Below are positions 60,983 to 64,000 of a stretch of 64,000 nucleotides of DNA, piece after piece. The first letter of the stretch is position 1; every line of letters begins with the position of its first letter. The stretch is from Myxococcales bacterium (lineage in GTDB: Bacteria; Myxococcota_A; Polyangia; Polyangiales; Ga0077539), in assembly GCA_016792845.1 (NCBI GenBank), contig JAEUKH010000008.1, forward strand, positions 51,774 through 115,773. Reading direction: 5' to 3'. A program made the translations under genes and the position numbers. Under the pieces are notes generated by a model. It did not search any database and had not been told where the DNA came from. It saw only the letters and a list, made by a program, of their open reading frames with translations.

Positions 60983-62373
60983 CACATCTGGCAGAGGCCG
61001 CCCGTGCAGGTGAGCCCCGTGCCGCAGGGGGCGCTGCGGCAGCAGGGTTGACCGACGGCGCCGCAGGCAGTGCAGCTGCCCGAGACGCAGCGTTGGGTGG
61101 TGCCGCAGACGCTCCCACAGGCGCCGCAGTGGGCGTCGTCGGCGTTGCGATCGCGGCAGGTGCCGCTGCAGCTCGTAAGGCCCGTCGCGCAGGCGGTGCC
61201 GGCGGAGCAAGCGGGCCTGTCGAGGGCGCCGCAGGCGACGCAGGTCGAGCCGCTCGCGTTGTACCCCGTGTTGCAGGTGATGCCGCAGGCGCCGCTCGTG
61301 CAGCGGGCCGCGCCGTTGGCAGGCGTCGCGCAGCTTCGGCCGCACTGGCCGCAGTGGCTGGTGCTGCTGCTCAGGGTGACGCACTGCCCGCTACAGAGGG
61401 TCTGGCCGCTCGGACAGCCGCACGCGCTGGCGCTACAGACTTGCCCCGCGGGGCAGGCGTTGTTGCACATCGCGCAGTGAGAGGCGCTGCTCCGGGTGTC
61501 GACCTCGCAGCCGTTGGTGGGGTCGTTGTCGCAGTCGGCGAAGCCTGTGTTGCAGCGCAGCACGCAGTCGCCGCTCGTGCAGGCGCGCGCGCTGTTGGCG
61601 CGGGTCGGACACACCCTTCCGCAAGCGCCGCAGCGGTCGGGGTTGTCGCGCAGGTCGGCCTCGCAGCCGTCGGCGAGCGAGCCGTTGCAGTCGCCGAAGC
61701 CGCGCAGACAGCCCGCGATGGCGCACACCCCGTCGCGGCAGCTGCGGTCGGCGACGTTGTTGGCGATGCACTGGGTGCCGCAGCGACCGCAGTGGTCGGT
61801 GTCGGCCAGGAGGTTCACCTCGCAGCCCGTGCTGGGGTCGTTGTCGCAGTCGGCGAAGCCCGGGTCGCAGCGGGCGATCACGCAGCGCCCGTTCGAGCAC
61901 GCCGCGGTGGCGCCGCTGATGGCGCAGGCGTTGCCGCACCCGCCGCAGTGCAAGAGGCTGTCTGGGCTCACGCACTGACCGTCGCAGCGCAAGGCGCACG
62001 GGGCGCAACGGCCCGCGCGACAGGTGAGCCCCGCCGCGCAGAGGGCGAGCCCGTCGCCGTCACAGCAAGGCTGGTCGCCGCCGCCGCACGATGACACCTC
62101 AGGGCCGTCAGCGACCGCGTCTCGGAGCGCGCCGTCACCCTCGTCAGGCCCGCGGTCAGCGGCCGCGTCGGAGAGCCGCGCGTCGGAGCCCAACGCATCA
62201 GCCCGCGCCCCGTCGGCGCTCGCGTCGACGAGGAGGCTGTCAATGTTGACAGCGTCAACATTTGCGAGGTCGGCCGCGGGCGCGGCGTCACGGGGGGCGC
62301 TCTGATCGAGCGGAGAGCGGAGCGAGAAGCAACCCAGCGAGAGGGTGGCGGCAGCGCAGAGCCAGGAGCGCAT
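60982..62373 (-). CDS. MopE-like Cys-rich lipoprotein
   Basis: 463 residues. Signal peptide ends LSLGC (Cys15). An acidic low-complexity stretch follows (DAAPAADLANVDAVNIDS, then ASADGARADAL), then about ten Cys-rich units. Several have the pattern DCDNDPxxGCE, then HCGxCGxxC, typical of myxobacterial MopE/Stig1-type surface proteins. NVDAVNI is encoded by one of the 19-bp palindromes, possibly inserted. ATG 62373 is 4 bases after the upstream gene's stop; the last bases touch the repeat pair. Likely surface exposed; ligand unknown. Confidence 0.82.
   Translation of the reverse strand: MRSWLCAAATLSLGCFSLRSPLDQSAPRDAAPAADLANVDAVNIDSLLVDASADGARADALGSDARLSDAAADRGPDEGDGALRDAVADGPEVSSCGGGDQPCCDGDGLALCAAGLTCRAGRCAPCALRCDGQCVSPDSLLHCGGCGNACAISGATAACSNGRCVIARCDPGFADCDNDPSTGCEVNLLADTDHCGRCGTQCIANNVADRSCRDGVCAIAGCLRGFGDCNGSLADGCEADLRDNPDRCGACGRVCPTRANSARACTSGDCVLRCNTGFADCDNDPTNGCEVDTRSSASHCAMCNNACPAGQVCSASACGCPSGQTLCSGQCVTLSSSTSHCGQCGRSCATPANGAARCTSGACGITCNTGYNASGSTCVACGALDRPACSAGTACATGLTSCSGTCRDRNADDAHCGACGSVCGTTQRCVSGSCTACGAVGQPCCRSAPCGTGLTCTGGLCQM
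62243..62261. repeat. 19-bp palindromic motif inside the MopE-like lipoprotein gene
   Basis: ATGTTGACAGCGTCAACAT, matching the family at 23184 and 60942-60982. Read on the minus strand it codes NVDAVNI in an otherwise Asp/Ala-rich linker. Confidence 0.65.
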
Positions 62374-62377
62374 CGGG

Positions 62378-63391
62378 TCAGAACCTCGCGACACAAGAGA
62401 GGCCCACGGCGCCGGGGCCGGGGCCGCAGTCGAGGCGGGCGCGCGCTTCGCTGCGGGTGACGGTTTGCTGCGCGCGCGGCGCGGTGGCCAAGAGGAGCGC
62501 CCCGACGGCGCCGAGGAGCCCGCCCGAGACGAGGGCGGCCCACGAGACGGCGCGGTAGGTGAGGGCGCGCTCGTAGCGGTCGCCGCAGGCGTCGAAGCGG
62601 GTGCCTTGGGCGGGGAGGCAGAGGGGGTCGTCGTTCCACTCTGAGGCGGCGTTTGAGGCGATGAGGTGGGCGGCGACGCCGAGGCCGAGGCCCGCCGCGC
62701 CGAGCGAGAGGGTGACCCAGCCGAAGGCGCGCTGCGGCCCGGTGACGCGCTCATGGGTGTGCACGGTCTCTCGCACGCGTTCGGTTGCGAGGCTCGGCGC
62801 CACCGCTGGCGCGACGGGTTCGGGGCGCATCTCGACCGTCTCACGGAGCACGGCCCCTGCGGTCACCGTGAGCTCGCGCGAGATGGGGTAGTACCCCGCG
62901 GCGCGCACTTCGAGGGTCACCGTACCCACCAGCACCCGCGCGGGCTCGACCAGCGGCAATACGCCGAGCGCGCGCCCATTGACCGTCACCCGAGCGCCCG
63001 GCACGCCGCCTCGAAGGTCGAGCAACCCGAGGTGTTGTTGCACCACCCTGAGGGCCCCTTCGAGGGCCGCGCGGTTTCGACGGATCCACGGGTCTCGGGT
63101 GTTGCCGAGGGCGCCTTGGAGCTCGCGCTCGGCGTCGATCCACTGGCCGAGGGCCTGCGCGGCGAGGGCCACCTGGGCCTGCGAGCGCGGGCTTTGGGCG
63201 CGCTCAAAGGCCTGGCGAAAGAGCTGCAACGCGGCCTCGTCGTGACCCGCCTCGCGCTCGGCGAGCCCGCGCTCGATGAGCGCCTCGGCGGCGGCGGTGT
63301 CTTCAGCGCTCGGCGCGGGCTGTGCGCGCCCCTCGGCCGACCAGGCCAGGGCGACAAGCGCCCAGACCGCGAAGCGTGGTGTGCGACCCAT
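62378..63391 (-). CDS. TPR/PEGA-domain exported membrane protein
   Basis: 337 residues. Signal MGRTPRFAVWALVALAWSAEGRAQ. A TPR-like helical pair (AEALIERGLAEREAGHDEAALQLF) is followed by a PEGA domain (VPGARVTVNGRALGVLPLVEP, TVTLEVRAAGYYPISRELTV) and two C-terminal hydrophobic segments around residues 240 and 295 (AFGWVTLSLGAAGLGLGV, AALVSGGLLGAVGALLL). This layout is common in myxobacterial surface-anchored proteins. ATG 63391 (GTG at 63394 also possible). Four bases upstream of the MopE-like gene, so a two-gene operon. Confidence 0.8.
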   Translation of the reverse strand: MGRTPRFAVWALVALAWSAEGRAQPAPSAEDTAAAEALIERGLAEREAGHDEAALQLFRQAFERAQSPRSQAQVALAAQALGQWIDAERELQGALGNTRDPWIRRNRAALEGALRVVQQHLGLLDLRGGVPGARVTVNGRALGVLPLVEPARVLVGTVTLEVRAAGYYPISRELTVTAGAVLRETVEMRPEPVAPAVAPSLATERVRETVHTHERVTGPQRAFGWVTLSLGAAGLGLGVAAHLIASNAASEWNDDPLCLPAQGTRFDACGDRYERALTYRAVSWAALVSGGLLGAVGALLLATAPRAQQTVTRSEARARLDCGPGPGAVGLSCVARF

Positions 63392-63867
63392 CACCCGCGA
63401 GAATGTACAGCACTTTCGGGCCGATTGCGCCGCGTTCACGAGGCCCGAAGCCTCGACGCCGGAGGGCCGACAGCGCGCGCATCTGGGGCGCGGTTGACGC
63501 GCTGAGAGGGTGCGCTCCCGCCAGAACGGAGGCGATGCGCGCCATCGGCGGCCGGTGTCGCGACGCGCGCTTCGCCACCCCGCGCGAGGCCGCCGTGATC
63601 AGCACGCCCGATCCGAGGCCCCGACCGCGATGCTCCCCGCAGCAGCCATTGGGGCACTCGAGGCCGCGACAAGAGCGCGCAAGGCGCCGCCACCCCTCGC
63701 GGAATGATCGGTTCGAAGAACGGGAGCAGCTCGCCGTCGTCAACAAGGGTGCAGGTGTGAACGGACTCGCCGAAGTACGCGTCGTTGAAAGAGGGTGTTT
63801 GATCGCAGAAAGACAGCACCTATGGTCTTGGGCGCTGATGCCCACGAGTAGGCCGTGTCCGCAAATG
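63392..63867. other. 476-bp region without a confident gene, next to IS element
   Basis: A minus-strand frame at 63436-63819 starts MLSFCDQTPSFNDAYFGESV, then VHTCTLVDDGELLPFFEP, which reads coding-like for about 40 residues and then becomes Arg/Pro/Ala-rich. It may be a decayed gene 5' part disturbed by the adjoining IS. No RNA gene or terminator is evident. Confidence 0.35.
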
Positions 63868-64000
63868 TCATAACCAACATCGAATGCATGCGATGGTGAG
63901 CATTGCCGCGTAGTACTTCGCCCTCTTTTCGTAGCGGGTTGCGATACGCCGGTACTGCTTTAGTTTACCGAAGAGGCGCTCGATGACATTCCGCCGACGG
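63850..64000 (-). mobile_element. IS5-family insertion sequence, partial (continues past right edge)
   Basis: AGGCCGTGTCCGCAAATGT (63850-63868) matches the inverted repeats of the 11.3-kb remnant and abuts the end of a transposase frame. Only the last 151 bases of the element lie in the window, so its length, other end and target duplication cannot be seen. Confidence 0.75.
63868..64000 (-). CDS. IS5-family transposase, C-terminal fragment
   Basis: The minus strand encodes ERLFGKLKQYRRIATRYEKR followed by AKYYAAMLTIACIRCWL and a TGA at 63868-63870. This is the DDE transposase C terminus of IS5/IS427-type elements; the E in NVIERLFGKLK is the catalytic glutamate (third acidic residue). The stop codon overlaps the terminal repeat. 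The copy seems intact to the window edge, whereas the other copy in this window is heavily deleted. Confidence 0.85.
   Translation of the reverse strand, partial: RRRNVIERLFGKLKQYRRIATRYEKRAKYYAAMLTIACIRCWL

Overview
The window is very GC-rich (roughly 70% by eye) chromosomal DNA. Its gene content points to a myxobacterium, most likely of the Polyangiales/Sandaracinaceae type. The supporting signs are many cysteine-rich surface lipoproteins with Stig1-like or MopE-like repeats, NtrC-type sigma-54 activators (one carrying an FHA domain), a LexA gene preceded by a sequence close to the Myxococcus-type SOS box, and eukaryote-like parts (PP1/PP2A-type phosphatase, GIDE domain, fibrinogen-like domains). 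Coding is dense. Many junctions are ATGA/GTGA/TTGA overlaps, so operons can be read with some confidence. I saw no tRNA, rRNA or CRISPR array.

Layout. 1-7.4 kb (minus): a surface-sugar operon transcribed FkbH-like enzyme, acyl carrier protein, GNAT, VOC protein, methyltransferase, RmlB-type dehydratase, RmlA-type nucleotidyltransferase, SDR epimerase, DegT/DnrJ aminotransferase (cut by the window edge). Together they could make a dTDP-amino sugar acylated with a glyceryl-type group. 7.6-11.3 kb (plus): an App1-like HAD protein, a vWA lipoprotein and an unknown protein, followed by an internally deleted IS5-type remnant. 11.5-14.6 kb (minus): PF10118-type protein, FHA sigma-54 activator, ribulose-phosphate epimerase. 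15-30.4 kb: a giant Cys-rich lipoprotein, an orphan NtrC regulator, DMT exporter plus aldehyde dehydrogenase, BtuF-like lipoprotein, a lipoprotein with two fibrinogen-like domains, a PLP deaminase-like enzyme and a Rieske oxygenase. 31-33.5 kb: a CFA-synthase-like methyltransferase coupled to a GT-C-like membrane protein.

33.5-40.4 kb (minus): an apparent six-gene operon with TonB-dependent receptor, two exported proteins, alpha/beta hydrolase, propeller-like lipoprotein and FAD monooxygenase; it looks like uptake and oxidation of an unknown substrate. 40.4-42.7 kb: DUF2752 protein, secreted protein and MepA-type endopeptidase. 42.8-46.7 kb (plus): lexA followed tightly by a GIDE-domain membrane protein, an unknown protein and a TerB-like/PP2A-type phosphatase fusion, all possibly under the lexA promoter. 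46.7-49.3 kb (minus): lysC-lysA. 49.4-54.4 kb: a TIGR03960-type radical SAM fusion and a stand-alone BrxD-like twin ATPase. 54.4-56.6 kb (minus): DegT/DnrJ aminotransferase plus ABC ATPase.

56.6-63.4 kb: mostly envelope proteins (L,D-transpeptidase lipoprotein, MopE-like lipoprotein, TPR/PEGA protein). The right edge enters an IS5-family transposase whose terminal sequence matches the 11.3-kb remnant. A short palindromic motif built from TGTNAACAT half-sites occurs four times, twice inside reading frames. The most interesting systems are the lexA-linked eukaryote-like operon, the twin BrxD-like ATPase, the glyceryl-ACP sugar cassette and the palindromic repeat family.
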